From Pilatotrama ljubarskyi (taxonomy: Eukaryota; Basidiomycota; Agaricomycetes; Polyporales; Polyporaceae), in NCBI GenBank assembly GCA_022385805.1, contig MU277823.1, positions 1 through 17,973 of the forward strand: 17,973 nucleotides of DNA, in the 5' to 3' direction. The notes beneath the pieces were generated by a model that saw only the letters and a program-made list of their open reading frames with translations, did not search any database and was not told the DNA's origin. Below, piece after piece: positions 17,937-17,973 of this stretch; position 1 is the first letter of the stretch, and every line of letters begins with the position of its first letter. The position numbers were made by a program, and so were the translations under genes.

Positions 17937-17973
17937 TCTTCGCAGGTGTTCGCAAGCTCTTCGCGGATGTTCG
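17937..17973. repeat. Two tandem units of a 21-base repeat at the window edge
   Basis: TCTTCGCAGGTGTTCGCAAGC (17937-17957) is followed directly by a second unit, TCTTCGCGGATGTTCG, cut off by the window end. On the minus strand the units translate in one open frame as RTSAKSL and RTPAKNS. That frame stays open for about 60 codons to a TAG near 17788. It could be an upstream exon of copy 3 with a heptapeptide repeat, but no splice junction joining them was established. Confidence 0.4.

Overview
The window looks like nuclear DNA from a filamentous basidiomycete, probably an agaricomycete. Its one confidently identifiable gene, MCM10, has six exons split by five short introns of 51-58 nt with GT..AG ends. 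The DNA is GC-rich, coding exons are short, proteins carry long Ser/Pro-rich disordered stretches, and solo retroviral-type LTRs lie between genes. The order-level identity (for example Polyporales) is a guess.

Layout. Bases 1-512 hold the last exon of an unrecognised plus-strand gene. A gene-free stretch with several perfect palindromes follows (513-1062). A small, charged, unrecognised gene lies on the minus strand at 1063-1614 and diverges from the replication factor gene MCM10 (plus, 2098-4628). Two MluI cell-cycle boxes (ACGCGT) sit just upstream of MCM10.

The rest, 5112-17973, is dominated by a dispersed family of zinc-finger genes, all on the minus strand. Copy 1 (5112-6585) has an unexplained reading-frame break. 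Copy 2 (9059-9928) is a clean 289-residue reading frame. Copy 3 (17162-17776) lacks a recognisable 5' end. A decayed fragment of a fourth copy lies at about 16826-16931. All intact copies share three zinc-binding units: C-x4-C/H-x3-H, then C-x9-C/H-x4-H, then C-x2-C/H-x3-5-C. Copies 1 and 2 also share a KENQPT motif (a possible KEN-box degron), a conserved non-coding leader with introns, and similarly spaced TATAAG and CACGTG elements upstream.

Two unrelated solo LTRs lie at 12533-13228 (perfect 5-bp target duplication CTTTC) and 13637-14202 (CTGAC/CTGAT). The remaining sequence (about 6.9-9.0 kb, 10.7-12.5 kb and 14.2-16.8 kb) shows no gene I can defend.

The left part reads as a conserved housekeeping block and the right part as a repeat-bearing region where a lineage-specific zinc-finger family duplicated and decayed. 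The zinc-finger proteins are probably nuclear DNA-binding or regulatory factors, but their targets cannot be inferred from sequence. I saw no CRISPR array, confident tRNA or rRNA gene, or autonomous transposon.
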